The translations under genes were made by a program, and so were the position numbers. Below the pieces are notes generated by a model, which worked only from the letters and a program-made list of their open reading frames with translations, had not been told where the DNA came from and made no database searches. Below are positions 1-8,247 of a stretch of 35,876 nucleotides of DNA, piece after piece; position 1 is the first letter of the stretch; each line of letters starts with the position of its first letter. Source of the DNA: Dialister succinatiphilus YIT 11850 (GTDB taxonomy: Bacteria > Bacillota > Negativicutes > Veillonellales > Dialisteraceae); the NCBI RefSeq assembly GCF_000242435.1, contig NZ_JH591189.1:6730-42605 (forward strand). Reading direction: 5' to 3'.

Positions 1-658
1 TCCTGTTGCCATTTTTCCTGACTCCCTCATATACCTGGAGGCGGTGCACTTCCGAAACGCCGCCTTTCTCCTTGTTCTTGAGTACAATTCCATCTCCTTC
101 AATCGCTATAATTTCCGGCTGTGTCGGCTTTTCAACCTTTTCCTCTTCTGCCAATGCTTTTTCGTAAGCCTTTGCCTTCTTACCGGCATAATTCTTGAGT
201 GAGATAACGGACTGATGGGAGATGGTAATCCCTGCCAGGCTTTGCAGGAGTTCGCTGGCACTGCGAGATGTGGTAATTGCGACAGCCTCGACAATCCGCT
301 CAATCATTCCCAGGCTGTAGTGTTTTCTGGACTCAAAGCCCATTTTGCAGTCCAGGGGATAGAAGCTCTTCCCGTCTTTCTGCAGAAGTCTTCGGGTATA
401 GGTCAGCTCTCCATAGCGGCAGCAAATCGTCCTAGAGTCCCGGCGCGCCACACGCCACCCCTGTACCTTGTAAATCTGATACAGCTCAGTGTCAATACGC
501 GCCAGGGCCATAGCTATAAGCTGACAGTTCATTTCAGTGAGCCAATGAGTTAGCTTTCTTTCAGCCTCGATAGAGTCATCAGATTCCTTAATGAGAGAAA
601 TGACTGCACCAATTGCATTTTCACTCCAAATTTCTCCAGTTTTTGTTATAATATCCAT
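1..658 (-). mobile_element. ISLre2-family transposase, N-terminal part (runs off left edge)
   Basis: Reading the minus strand from an ATG at 658 gives 219 codons open to the window edge. The protein starts MDIITKTGEIWSENAIG and shows the layout I associate with ISLre2 (UPF0236) transposases: a helical N-terminal part, a CCRYGELTYTRR segment near residue 80, a helix-turn-helix-like stretch (SASELLQSLAGITISHQSV) near residues 131-149, and an EGDGI motif near residue 195 that would hold the first acidic residue of the catalytic triad. The remainder, with the other acidic residues and the right terminus, lies outside the window, so intactness cannot be judged. A perfect 12-bp palindrome at 763-774 lies close to where the element end should be. 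Family assignment is from memory of motifs and is fairly secure. Confidence 0.85.
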
Positions 659-1002
659 GAGGAAAGCCCTTTCTTTGTTTTATTTGTGCACGGAAATTAT
701 AACATTTCCACTCAAGGGGAGGCTTTCCTCTTTTATTGTTTCTGGAAAAATTCCCCTACCGAGTAAAATTTTACACTAAGTCCATCGGGAAAGTGCTTTC
801 CCTGCCGGCGGAAGCACTTTCCGGCTGCCCAATTCTCCCCCAGTCCCCAGTCCCCAGTCCCCAGTCCCCATTTCATAGGCCTCTTTCCTGGCCCATCGGA
901 CCGGGTGGCAGAGGATTTCCTTTCGTGGTATACTTTCATTAATTACTTTCCAAGCAGGGGTATCCCTGGGGGAGGATAGAAGTATAGGAGGAGTTTTAAT
1001 AA
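659..1002. other. IS flank and intergenic region before the TRAP operon
   Basis: No gene seen. From left to right it holds the untranslated leader of the IS transposase, a palindrome GTAAAATTTTAC at 763-774 probably near the IS terminus, an 11-bp stem hairpin (788-798 with 812-822, 13-nt loop, no T-run), a heptamer array with five C4 runs at 837-869, an extended -10 TGGTATACT at 926-934 that is the likely promoter of the TRAP operon, and a CAGGG/CCCTG hairpin at 955-968 just before the ribosome site. Confidence 0.6.
837..869 (-). repeat. AGTCCCC heptamer array, G-quadruplex motif on minus strand
   Basis: Five runs of at least four C (837-841, 845-848, 852-855, 859-862, 866-869) are separated by exactly three bases (AGT). 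The minus strand therefore has five G4 runs with 3-nt loops, a textbook intramolecular G-quadruplex pattern. A related array lies at 14073-14110. Confidence 0.8.
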
Positions 1003-3000
1003 ATGAACAACGAAAAAGCAGACGTCCGCCTGGAAGATGTGGAGGAGACGAAAGCGGAGCTGGATAAGAAGGCTCAAAAAATGCTGGAGGATAAGGATGC
1101 CGATTCCCGTATGAGGATCTATGATGGACCTCTGGGAAAAGCCATTGTGGTGCTTTTATGTGTGTGGACAGCCTTTCAGCTGTATTTCACCACCATCGGC
1201 GCCATCAGTGCCATCAACCTTCGGGCTATCCACTGCATTTTCCTTCTGGTATTTACTTTTCTTTTATTTCCTACGTATAAGAAGGAGAAAAGACGGAGGA
1301 AACTGCCGCCGCTGTGGGACTGGTTCTTTATTCTGGGGTCCGCAGGGTCTTTCCTGTATCTGATTTTCAACTATACCCGCATTGCCCAGACGGGAGGACG
1401 CATCAGCAGTCTGGAAATTGGCATCGCCTTTGTAGCCATTATCTGCGTATTTGAAGCAGCCCGGCGTGCTTCGGGAAATCTGGCCATTCTGGCGGCCCTG
1501 TTCCTGGCGTACAACTGGTTTGGTGCTTACCTGCCGGGATACCTGGGACATAACGGATTTACGCTGAAGCGTGTGCTCATTACCCAGTTCTGGGGCACCC
1601 AGGGCCTTCTGGGCACCGGTATCGGTGTATCGGCGACCTATATTTTCCTGTTTGTCGTTTTCGGTGCGTTTTTGAAATACAGCGGATTTTCCCATTTCAT
1701 CAATGATTTTTCCCTCACCCTGGTGGGCCGCACCTCCGGCGGTCCTGCCAAGGTGGCAGTCATTGCCTCGGGCCTCATGGGCATGATCAATGGTTCCGCC
1801 ATTGCCAATGTGGCTACCACCGGCACCATTACCATTCCTCTCATGAAGCGTACCGGCTACAAGAAGGAATTTGCCGGCGCCGTAGAAGCGGTGGCATCCA
1901 CCGGCGGCCAGTTTACGCCGCCTATTATGGGGGCCGTGGGCTTCGTGATGGCGGAATTTCTGAATCTGTCCTATACCTATGTGGCTCTGGCTGCGGTAAC
2001 ACCGGCGCTTCTCTACTATGTGGGTCTTCTTCTGGCCGTTCACTTTGAAGCCAAAAGGCTGGGCCTATCCGGCATTGCCAAAGAAAATATTCCTGATGCC
2101 ATGAAGGTCATCAGGGAGCAGGGCCACCTGGTACTGCCTCTGATCAGCCTTATCGGCCTCATGTTTGCAGGATTCACACCTCTCTATGCAGCGGTGATTT
2201 CCATTTTCGTTACCATCGGAGCCAGCTGGCTTCGGAAGGATACCCGCATGACGCCGGACAAGATCCTGGCAGCTGTGGTGGAGGGCTCCAAGAGTGCCAT
2301 TTCCGTCGGGGTCTGCTGTGTCATCATCGGTGTTATCATCGGTACGGTGACCCTCACATCCCTGGGACTCAATATGGGATATCTGATCCTTTCTGTGGTG
2401 AATGGAGGAAGCATTTATCTGGCCGGTTTCCTGGTCATGATTATGTCCGCCATTCTGGGCATGGGCGTTCCCGGTGTGGCTGCCTACGTTATCGTGCAGG
2501 CCGTAGCAGTACCGGTGCTGATTAAAGCAGGGGCCATGCCTCTCATTGCTCACCTGTTCTGCCTGATTTACGCCTGCCTGTCCAACATTACTCCGCCGGT
2601 AGCCATGTCTGCCTATGTGGCATCGGGCATTGCTGATTCGGACCAGACGAAGACAGGCCTTTGGGCGGTGCGTCTGGGACTGATCGGATTTATTATTCCT
2701 TTCTTTTTCCTGGATAATCCGGTGCTTCTCATCGGCGTGTCCAAGACAGCCACTCTCTTTGATACGGGATGGGCAGTCTTTACGGCCATGGTGGGTACCT
2801 TTGCCCTGGTGGCCGGGCTGGAAGGATGGATCCTTCGCCGCTGCACATTGGTGGAAAGGATTATCCTCATCGTATCATCGCCGTTCCTGCTTCTGCCCGG
2901 CGTCCTTACCGATGCGGCCGGTGCTGCAGGTATTGCGGCGGTATGCATTTACCAGTGGATGAGAAGAAATAAAGAGAAGAAAGAAATCGAAGCAGCATAG
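1003..3000 (+). CDS. TRAP transporter fused permease (DctQ-DctM), TAXI type
   Basis: A 665-residue polytopic inner-membrane protein matching fused 4TM/12TM TRAP permeases of the TAXI class. A cytosolic N-terminus (residues 1-40) is followed by hydrophobic segments from about 46 onwards, and the large-subunit core has the GLMGMINGSAIANVATTGT signature around residues 258-276 and ASTGGQFTPPIMGAVGF around 298-314. The energy source for such carriers is an ion gradient; the substrate is not visible in the sequence and is typically an organic acid or amino acid. Start supported by AGGAGGAG at 986-993. The solute-binding partner follows 83 bases downstream on the same strand, so the two form an operon, probably read from an extended -10 at 926-934. 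Confidence 0.93.
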   Translation: MNNEKADVRLEDVEETKAELDKKAQKMLEDKDADSRMRIYDGPLGKAIVVLLCVWTAFQLYFTTIGAISAINLRAIHCIFLLVFTFLLFPTYKKEKRRRKLPPLWDWFFILGSAGSFLYLIFNYTRIAQTGGRISSLEIGIAFVAIICVFEAARRASGNLAILAALFLAYNWFGAYLPGYLGHNGFTLKRVLITQFWGTQGLLGTGIGVSATYIFLFVVFGAFLKYSGFSHFINDFSLTLVGRTSGGPAKVAVIASGLMGMINGSAIANVATTGTITIPLMKRTGYKKEFAGAVEAVASTGGQFTPPIMGAVGFVMAEFLNLSYTYVALAAVTPALLYYVGLLLAVHFEAKRLGLSGIAKENIPDAMKVIREQGHLVLPLISLIGLMFAGFTPLYAAVISIFVTIGASWLRKDTRMTPDKILAAVVEGSKSAISVGVCCVIIGVIIGTVTLTSLGLNMGYLILSVVNGGSIYLAGFLVMIMSAILGMGVPGVAAYVIVQAVAVPVLIKAGAMPLIAHLFCLIYACLSNITPPVAMSAYVASGIADSDQTKTGLWAVRLGLIGFIIPFFFLDNPVLLIGVSKTATLFDTGWAVFTAMVGTFALVAGLEGWILRRCTLVERIILIVSSPFLLLPGVLTDAAGAAGIAAVCIYQWMRRNKEKKEIEAA

Positions 3001-3083
3001 CAGAAACAGGGGCCTTGGTTTTTGGGTTTACGCCGGGCTTCTGTGATATATTAGTGAAGAATTGCAGTAAGGGAGGAAACAGT

Positions 3084-4085
3084 ATGAAAAACTGGAAAAA
3101 AGTATTGGCTGTATCCATGGCGGCCATGGTGATGGCAGGTGCCCTGGCAGGGTGCGGAGATGACAAAAAAGGCGGCAGTGCCAAGCCGGCTGCAGGACAG
3201 ACCCTGAAAATCAATTTCCCCACCGCCGGAGCATCGGGGGCCCTCTATGCCGTAGGGGCAGCTATTACCAATATGTGGAGCAATAACGTTCCCGGCGTCC
3301 AGGCAGCCAGCCAGGCTTCTGCCGGCGGCATTGAAAACCTGAACATGGTATCTGACGGGGAAGCCCAGGTATCCATTGCCATTGCCAGCAATGTGTACCA
3401 GTGCTATAAAGGACTGGATTCCTTCAAGGACCATGCCTATCCGGACCTGAAGGTCATCGGCGGATTGTACCTCAATCCGAACCAGGTGGTGGCCAGCGCC
3501 AATTCGGGTATTGAAAACATTCAGGATATCAAAGGCAAACATTTTGCCGTAGCTTCCGCCGGCTCTTCCGTGTATAACGAAGCAGAGGCTCACCTTACCA
3601 CGGCAGGCATGAAGTTCCCTGACGACATCAAGGCAGAATATATTACCTTCGGCGATGCAGCTGATATGATTCAGAACGGTTCCATCGACGGCGCCTGGAT
3701 CATGTCCGGCGCTCCCGCTTCCGCTGTTACCCAGGCTCTTACCAGCGGTGCCCATCTGGTGCCCATTGACGACAACCTTATGAAGGAACTGAAAGCTAAG
3801 TACCCCTGGTACACCAGCTACACCATCAAGGCAGGCACCTATCCAAACCAGGATAAGGACATTCAGACTTCTGCCATTAAGATGGTTATGTTCTGCCGCG
3901 GCGATCTTCCTGACGATGTGGTGTACCAGCTCACCAAGACCCTGTGGGAACACATGGATGAAATGGGACAGTCCCAGAAGAACCTGAAAGGCCTCACTGC
4001 AGAAAATGCAGTGAAAGACATTGCCGGCGTACCGCTCCATCCGGGCGCTGAAAAGTACTACAAGGAAATCGGAGTGCTGAAATAG
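3084..4085 (+). CDS. TAXI family TRAP solute-binding lipoprotein
   Basis: A 333-residue exported binding protein. The N-terminus has a basic start (MKNWKK), a hydrophobic stretch and a lipobox ALAGC with Cys near residue 25, so it should be a lipoprotein. The mature part has TAXI features: FPTAGASGALYAVG near the N-terminus, a GGIENLNMVSDGEAQVSIA stretch, and GSIDGAWIMSGAPASAV in the second half. ATG at 3084 is chosen because GGGAGG at 3071-3076 lies at good spacing and the signal peptide starts there. Works with the permease encoded immediately upstream; a terminator at 4097-4124 closes the operon. Confidence 0.93.
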   Translation: MKNWKKVLAVSMAAMVMAGALAGCGDDKKGGSAKPAAGQTLKINFPTAGASGALYAVGAAITNMWSNNVPGVQAASQASAGGIENLNMVSDGEAQVSIAIASNVYQCYKGLDSFKDHAYPDLKVIGGLYLNPNQVVASANSGIENIQDIKGKHFAVASAGSSVYNEAEAHLTTAGMKFPDDIKAEYITFGDAADMIQNGSIDGAWIMSGAPASAVTQALTSGAHLVPIDDNLMKELKAKYPWYTSYTIKAGTYPNQDKDIQTSAIKMVMFCRGDLPDDVVYQLTKTLWEHMDEMGQSQKNLKGLTAENAVKDIAGVPLHPGAEKYYKEIGVLK

Positions 4086-4096
4086 TCTGCAGCCAA

Positions 4097-4124
4097 AAAC
4101 GCTTCCCCCTGGAGAGGCGTTTTT
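4097..4124 (+). terminator. Intrinsic terminator after TRAP operon
   Basis: AAACGC pairs with GCGTTT through an imperfect stem around TTCCCC/GGAGAG, and is followed by six T. It lies 12 bases after the TAXI gene. Confidence 0.75.
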
Positions 4125-4129
4125 TGAGT

Positions 4130-4182
4130 TAGTGGACTAGTGGAATAGTGGACCAGTGGACTAGTGAACTAGCCCACTATCT
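4130..4182. repeat. Degenerate tandem AGTGGACT-type repeat
   Basis: Five to six imperfect units of about 8-10 bp (AGTGGACT, AGTGGAAT, AGTGGACC, AGTGGACT, AGTGAACT) between the TRAP terminator and the cupin promoter. The same kind of sequence flanks the MITE at 9896-9912 and 10080-10110, so it is a recurrent intergenic filler in this genome. Confidence 0.7.
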
Positions 4183-4190
4183 CCCCCCCC

Positions 4191-4221
4191 TTGACTAAAG
4201 TTAACTTTAACTTTCTATACT
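4191..4221 (+). promoter_or_regulatory. Promoter with 19-bp spacer and AAAGTTAACTTT operator (MerR-like)
   Basis: TTGACT (4191-4196) and TATACT (4216-4221) are 19 bp apart. The spacer holds the perfect palindrome AAAGTTAACTTT (4197-4208). An over-long 19-bp spacer with a dyad inside it is the hallmark of promoters activated by MerR-family regulators. No MerR gene is visible in the window. It drives the cupin gene at 4291. Confidence 0.6.
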
Positions 4222-4290
4222 ATAGAGAAGATGAAAGCTTTCCCTATTTCCTTCTCTCTATGATAAAATAAGCATAGAACAGGAGGACAT

Positions 4291-4734
4291 ATGATACATC
4301 GCTTTCATCAGGACAAAAACAGGTGGGACGGCGTGGAGCCCCATATTTACAAAGAGAACCCCGGCGTTTTCCGGGATGTGACCAAGCAGGTCCTTTTTGA
4401 CAACGAGGCGGACCTTCCGGTGCAGTTCCGCTATTTCCAGGTGGAAAAGGGAGGCTTTTCCTCCTTTGAGCACCATAAGCACATGCACGCGGTTATGATT
4501 TTCAAAGGGAAGGGTCATGCCCTTCTGGGAAATCAGGTGGTGGAAGTCCATGAAGGAGATTTCATCACCATTGCTCCCTGGGAATGGCACCAGTTTAAGG
4601 CGGATATGGGAGACATCCTTGGATTTCTCTGTCTGGTGAACCATGACAGGGATATTCCGGTGTATCCTACGGAAGAGAATATACGGGAAATCCGGAAAAA
4701 TCCGGAGGCGGCGCGCTTTCTGGACGAAGAGTAG
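4291..4734 (+). CDS. Cupin-domain protein
   Basis: A 147-residue soluble protein with a single cupin 2 barrel at about residues 45-115. The first metal motif is visible as HHKHMHAVMIFKGKG (His-rich, residues 64-78) and the second as HEGDFITIAPWEWHQF, giving the usual His/Glu metal ligands. No DNA-binding or enzymatic second domain is present, so function is open: a small dioxygenase, isomerase or ligand sensor are all possible. Start supported by AGGAGG 5-10 bases upstream. It is a single-gene unit: its own MerR-like promoter lies upstream and a terminator directly follows. Confidence 0.85.
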   Translation: MIHRFHQDKNRWDGVEPHIYKENPGVFRDVTKQVLFDNEADLPVQFRYFQVEKGGFSSFEHHKHMHAVMIFKGKGHALLGNQVVEVHEGDFITIAPWEWHQFKADMGDILGFLCLVNHDRDIPVYPTEENIREIRKNPEAARFLDEE

Positions 4735-4739
4735 AAGGG

Positions 4740-4762
4740 CCTGCCGAAGGGCAGGTTTTTCT
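4740..4762 (+). terminator. Intrinsic terminator after cupin gene
   Basis: CCTGCC (4740-4745), GAAG loop, GGCAGG (4750-4755), then five T. It lies between the cupin stop and the DUF362 start. Confidence 0.85.
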
Positions 4763-4781
4763 TATGAAAGGAGAAAAAGAA

Positions 4782-5777
4782 ATGGAACAGGAGAAAAAAG
4801 CAGGACTTGGCGGGGAGCATTACATTCCCTATGAGGAAAGAAAGGGAAACGAATCCATTGTGTACTTCACCCGTGATTTATCGGCAGAGGGACTTATCCG
4901 GCTGTATGAGAAAATCAAAGAGAACCTTACCGGCAGAGTGGCAGTGAAGCTGCATACCGGGGAGCAGCATGGCCCCAATATCATTCCCCGTCCCTGGGTG
5001 AAGGAACTGATGGAGAAGGAAATCCCCAATGCCGCCATTGTGGAAACCAATACCTATTATGACGGAGACCGCTATACTACGGAAGAGCATCGGAAAACGC
5101 TGGAAGTCAACGGCTGGACCTTTGCACCGGTGGATATTATGGACGAAGAAGGCACCACCATGCTTCCGGTGAAAGGAGGCAAATGGTTCACCGAAATGTC
5201 CGTAGGCAGCCATGAGACCCAATACGATTCCATGCTGGTGCTCACCCATTTCAAAGGCCATACGATGGGAGGCTTTGGCGGTTCCAATAAGAATATCGGC
5301 ATCGGCTGCGCCGACGGACGTATCGGCAAGGCCATGATTCATACCTATCCGGGCAAGGGCCAGTGGTCCATTGCAGAGGAAGAGTTTATGGAACGAATGA
5401 CCGAATCGGCCAAGGCCACGGTGGATTATTTCGGCAGACACATTGCCTTTATCAATGTGATGCGGAATATGTCCGTATCCTGCGACTGCGAAGGCGTGAA
5501 TGCCCAGCCTGTGGTGACGCCGAACGTGGGCATTCTGGCATCGCTGGATATCCTTGCCATCGACCAGGCTTCGGTGGACATGGTATATGCCATGAAAGAA
5601 GAGGACCATCATGACCTGGTGGAACGGATGGAATCCCGCCACGGCCTTCGCCAGCTCACCTATATGAAGGAACTGGGCATGGGCAATGACCGTTACGTGC
5701 TCATCGATATGGATCACGGAGAAAAGCGGATTGACGCCAGAGAAGCAGTGGCAGGAGTGAAGCCCTTTGGGAAATAG
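4782..5777 (+). CDS. DUF362 domain protein
   Basis: A 331-residue protein of the DUF362 family (COG2006/COG2768-like). Recognisable parts are GRVAVKLHTGEQH near residues 46-58, the central LVLTHFKGHTMGGFGGSNKNIGIGC near 155-180, and a C-terminal region with ILAIDQASVDM. Many DUF362 proteins carry ferredoxin-type CxxCxxC clusters; none is present here, only isolated cysteines such as in CDCEG. Biochemical role unknown. Start at 4782 is preferred over an in-frame ATG at 4764 because AAAGGAG at 4767-4773 gives 8-nt spacing. The 3' end overlaps the HAD phosphatase gene by 11 bases, implying translational coupling. Confidence 0.85.
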   Translation: MEQEKKAGLGGEHYIPYEERKGNESIVYFTRDLSAEGLIRLYEKIKENLTGRVAVKLHTGEQHGPNIIPRPWVKELMEKEIPNAAIVETNTYYDGDRYTTEEHRKTLEVNGWTFAPVDIMDEEGTTMLPVKGGKWFTEMSVGSHETQYDSMLVLTHFKGHTMGGFGGSNKNIGIGCADGRIGKAMIHTYPGKGQWSIAEEEFMERMTESAKATVDYFGRHIAFINVMRNMSVSCDCEGVNAQPVVTPNVGILASLDILAIDQASVDMVYAMKEEDHHDLVERMESRHGLRQLTYMKELGMGNDRYVLIDMDHGEKRIDAREAVAGVKPFGK

Positions 5778-6498
5778 GACATCTTTCCTTCAGAGAAATA
5801 CCATCATTTTTGATATGGACGGTACCCTCATCGATTCCATAGGCATATGGAACCAGGTGGACCAGGCCCTCATGGCAGCCATGGGAGGAGCGGCAGAAGA
5901 GGAAATGGCGGTGGGAAGAAGGCGGGATGCCTTTCTTGCAGACCATGGGAATGAAGAAAACCCCTACCTTTCCTACTGCCTTTTTCTGGCCAGGCACTGC
6001 GGCTGCTCCTGGAGCGGCGAAAAAGTATTCCAAAAGCGCTATGAAATCTCCCGGGATTTCCTCATCCATAAGGTGGACTACAAGAAAGGGGCGCCGGAGG
6101 TGATTCAAAGGCTCCATGGTCTGGGAAAGACCCTGGTCATTGCCACCACCACCAAAAGGGCCAACATGGATATATACCGCCATCTGAATGAAAATATCCG
6201 GTCCAAAGCGCCGCTGGACAAGTACTTTACAGCCATCTATACCAGAGAGGATGTGTCTTCCATCAAGCCGTCGCCGGAGGTTCATGAGAAGCTCATGACA
6301 GACCTGGAAAAGACAAGGGAAGACTGCTTCATTTTTGAAGATTCCCTGGCAGGACTCATGGCAGCCCGGGCAGCGGGCATTCCGGCAGGCCTTATCTATG
6401 ACAGGTATTCAGAAAAGGACAGGAATCGCATGGTTCCTCTGGCAGAGGCATGGTATGACAGCTGGGAGGATGTACTAAGCGAAATGAAAACTGATTGA
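5767..6498 (+). CDS. HAD-superfamily phosphatase, beta-phosphoglucomutase-like
   Basis: A 243-residue cytosolic HAD hydrolase. Motif I is IIFDMDGTLIDS (nucleophile Asp16, acid/base Asp18), motif II is the TTTKR segment near 127-131, the motif III lysine is in SIKPSPE (Lys167), and motif IV is FEDS (Glu191, Asp192). A helical cap between motifs I and II places it near phosphoglycolate phosphatase/beta-phosphoglucomutase enzymes; substrate not predictable. No ATG is available before motif I, so translation must start at TTG 5767, preceded by AGGAG at 5753-5757. That start overlaps the end of the DUF362 gene, so the two are coupled. Confidence 0.88.
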   Translation: MGNRTSFLQRNTIIFDMDGTLIDSIGIWNQVDQALMAAMGGAAEEEMAVGRRRDAFLADHGNEENPYLSYCLFLARHCGCSWSGEKVFQKRYEISRDFLIHKVDYKKGAPEVIQRLHGLGKTLVIATTTKRANMDIYRHLNENIRSKAPLDKYFTAIYTREDVSSIKPSPEVHEKLMTDLEKTREDCFIFEDSLAGLMAARAAGIPAGLIYDRYSEKDRNRMVPLAEAWYDSWEDVLSEMKTD

Positions 6499-6543
6499 GA
6501 ATGAATTTCGATTAGAAAATTCAGTATTTATGGGCCTTTTCCT

Positions 6544-6572
6544 TTGACAAGGGGAGAGGAACATGGTATGAT
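6544..6572 (+). promoter_or_regulatory. Sigma-70 promoter of the mntP riboswitch transcript
   Basis: TTGACA (6544-6549), 17-bp spacer, TATGAT (6567-6572). The transcript would start about 6580, just at the 5' end of the riboswitch. Confidence 0.8.
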
Positions 6573-6579
6573 TCTCAAT

Positions 6580-6740
6580 AAGTGAGGGAGTAGCAGCCAC
6601 CCTGTGGAGTAAGTCAACATACTGGCGTGAAGGAAAAACTGATGACATCCTGTGGCATGAAAAATCAGTATTTCCGGCCTGGCTTTCCTTGAAATTGCGA
6701 GACTCACGTGCATGGTTTTTACCTGCACGGAGTCTTTTTT
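6580..6740 (+). ncRNA. yybP-ykoY manganese riboswitch with terminator
   Basis: The leader of mntP shows the conserved pieces of the yybP-ykoY class: GAGGGAGTAGC at 6584-6594 (loop L1) and CCTTGAAATTGCGAGAC at 6688-6704 (loop L3), with pairing segments between. The 3' side overlaps a strong terminator: 6701-6712 pairs with 6724-6734 (one bulge) and is followed by six T. By family knowledge Mn2+ binding prevents termination, turning on the exporter. The aptamer class and the downstream mntP gene agree with each other. Confidence 0.88.
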
Positions 6741-6778
6741 GATGGCTTCGTGAGGTCATTCTTTCAGGAAGTGGGACG

Positions 6779-7348
6779 ATGGATTTTTTATTTCTTTTTA
6801 ACAGTGTGCTTCTGGGAGCGAGCCTAGCCATGGACGCTTTTTCCGTATCTTTGGCCAATGGGATTCACGAGCCTTTCATGAGGAAGAGGAAAATGGCCCT
6901 TATTGCCGGCACCTTCGGCTTTTTCCAGTTCCTCATGCCCCTTCTGGGATGGATATGTGTCCACTGGGTGGTAGATCTCTTTCAGAGCCTTCTTCCCTAT
7001 ATTCCCTGGATTTCCCTGGTTCTTCTCTTCGCCCTGGGTCTTATGATGATTCGAGACGGCCTTTCGGGAGAGGAGGAAGAGGTGTGTCCGGAAACCAGTT
7101 TCCAATGCCTTCTTCTTCAGGGACTGGCCACATCCATGGATGCGCTGTCCGTGGGCTTCGCCATCGCCTCTTTCGGGGCGAGGGAAGCTGTGGCATCATC
7201 TGCCATCATCGGCGTGGTGACTTTTCTTATCTGCCTTGCCGGCATTGTTCTGGGCAGGTACTTCGGCATGAAGCTGGCGGACAAGGCCACCGTGGCCGGC
7301 GGATTGATCCTCATGAGCATCGGACTGGAAATCTTCCTTTCGGCGTGA
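6779..7348 (+). CDS. mntP: Manganese efflux pump MntP
   Basis: A 189-residue inner-membrane protein with six predicted membrane segments arranged as two repeats, as in MntP (DUF204). The paired acidic motifs AMDAFSVSLANG (residues 17-28) and SMDALSVGFA (second half) are the metal-handling signature. It expels Mn2+ to prevent toxicity. The start codon follows AGGAAG at suitable distance. Expression is controlled by the riboswitch directly upstream, which independently supports the function. Confidence 0.95.
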   Translation: MDFLFLFNSVLLGASLAMDAFSVSLANGIHEPFMRKRKMALIAGTFGFFQFLMPLLGWICVHWVVDLFQSLLPYIPWISLVLLFALGLMMIRDGLSGEEEEVCPETSFQCLLLQGLATSMDALSVGFAIASFGAREAVASSAIIGVVTFLICLAGIVLGRYFGMKLADKATVAGGLILMSIGLEIFLSA

Positions 7349-7487
7349 GGCAGAGGAAATGGGGGAAAAAGGGGCTGTCCGTTTACCGCTGGGTTGTATT
7401 CCTGCCTTCTATGAACCATTTTCCCCTGCCCTCTTGGCGGCCATGGGGAAAAACGTGGTATGATACTGATAGAGAAGGAGGCAGGCA

Positions 7488-8138
7488 ATGACTAGGGTAT
7501 ACATGATACGGCATGGAGAAACGGACTGGAATAAAGCCCACCGTTTGCAGGGGTGGAGCGACATTCCCCTGAATGAAAGGGGGAGAGCCCAGGCAGCCTG
7601 TGCGGCGAAAATGATGGCCTCAGTCCCGCTGGATGTGATTTACACCAGTCCCCTGAAAAGGGCGGTAGAAACGGCGGACATCATCCGGGGAAAAAAGGCT
7701 GTCCCGATGATTTCTGAAAAAGGTTTCATTGAAATCAACCTGGGCCGCTGGGACGGGCATTCGCCGGATGAAATGGATGAGCTTTATCCGGGGCAGTATG
7801 ATATATGGCGGAGCACGCCCGGCGATGTGCACATTGACGGCGGGGAAAGCTTTGCAGCCGTGCAGGAACGGGCGTGGAAATCTTTCCTTTCCATGACGGA
7901 GAAGAACAAGGGAAAACGTATACTGCTGGTATCCCATATGGGCTGCCTCAGCACCATCCTTTTCAAAATCGCCGGCTATGGGCTCAATGATTTGTGGAAG
8001 CACCCCATCGGAAACTGTGCTCTCTGCAGAGTGGATATCGGGGAAGAGGGGACCATGCATATCGGGGAGTGGGGAAGGGATGACTACATTCCTGACGATT
8101 TAAAGATGAAGGTACCCTTCGGCAGGGTGAAAGATTGA
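7488..8138 (+). CDS. Histidine phosphatase family protein
   Basis: A 216-residue cytosolic member of the phosphoglycerate mutase/histidine phosphatase branch. The catalytic RHGET motif is at residues 8-12 (phosphoryl-accepting His9), YTSPLKRAVETA holds the conserved Arg, and VSHMG near residue 148 supplies the second catalytic His. Similar proteins are annotated GpmB or alpha-ribazole phosphatase (CobC); no cobalamin genes are nearby, so a general sugar-phosphate or metabolite phosphatase is as likely. Start supported by AAGGAGG about 8 bases upstream; terminator at 8149-8175. Confidence 0.9.
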   Translation: MTRVYMIRHGETDWNKAHRLQGWSDIPLNERGRAQAACAAKMMASVPLDVIYTSPLKRAVETADIIRGKKAVPMISEKGFIEINLGRWDGHSPDEMDELYPGQYDIWRSTPGDVHIDGGESFAAVQERAWKSFLSMTEKNKGKRILLVSHMGCLSTILFKIAGYGLNDLWKHPIGNCALCRVDIGEEGTMHIGEWGRDDYIPDDLKMKVPFGRVKD

Positions 8139-8148
8139 TTTCCTTATG

Positions 8149-8175
8149 GAGACAGCGCGAGGAGCTGTCTCTTTT
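8149..8175 (+). terminator. Intrinsic terminator after histidine phosphatase
   Basis: GAGACAGC (8149-8156) pairs with GCTGTCTC (8164-8171) across a 7-nt loop, followed by TTTTC. Confidence 0.85.
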
Positions 8176-8178
8176 CTA

Positions 8179-8208
8179 TTGAAAGGGCCTTTCCCTTCGT
8201 GGTATAGT
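8179..8208 (+). promoter_or_regulatory. Promoter of the ybaK-like/aminotransferase pair
   Basis: TTGAAA (8179-8184), 18-bp spacer, TATAGT (8203-8208) with TGG directly before it (extended -10). Confidence 0.65.
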
Positions 8209-8247
8209 TAATCATTATGGAGAAAAATTACAGCAAGGAGGGTTCTT

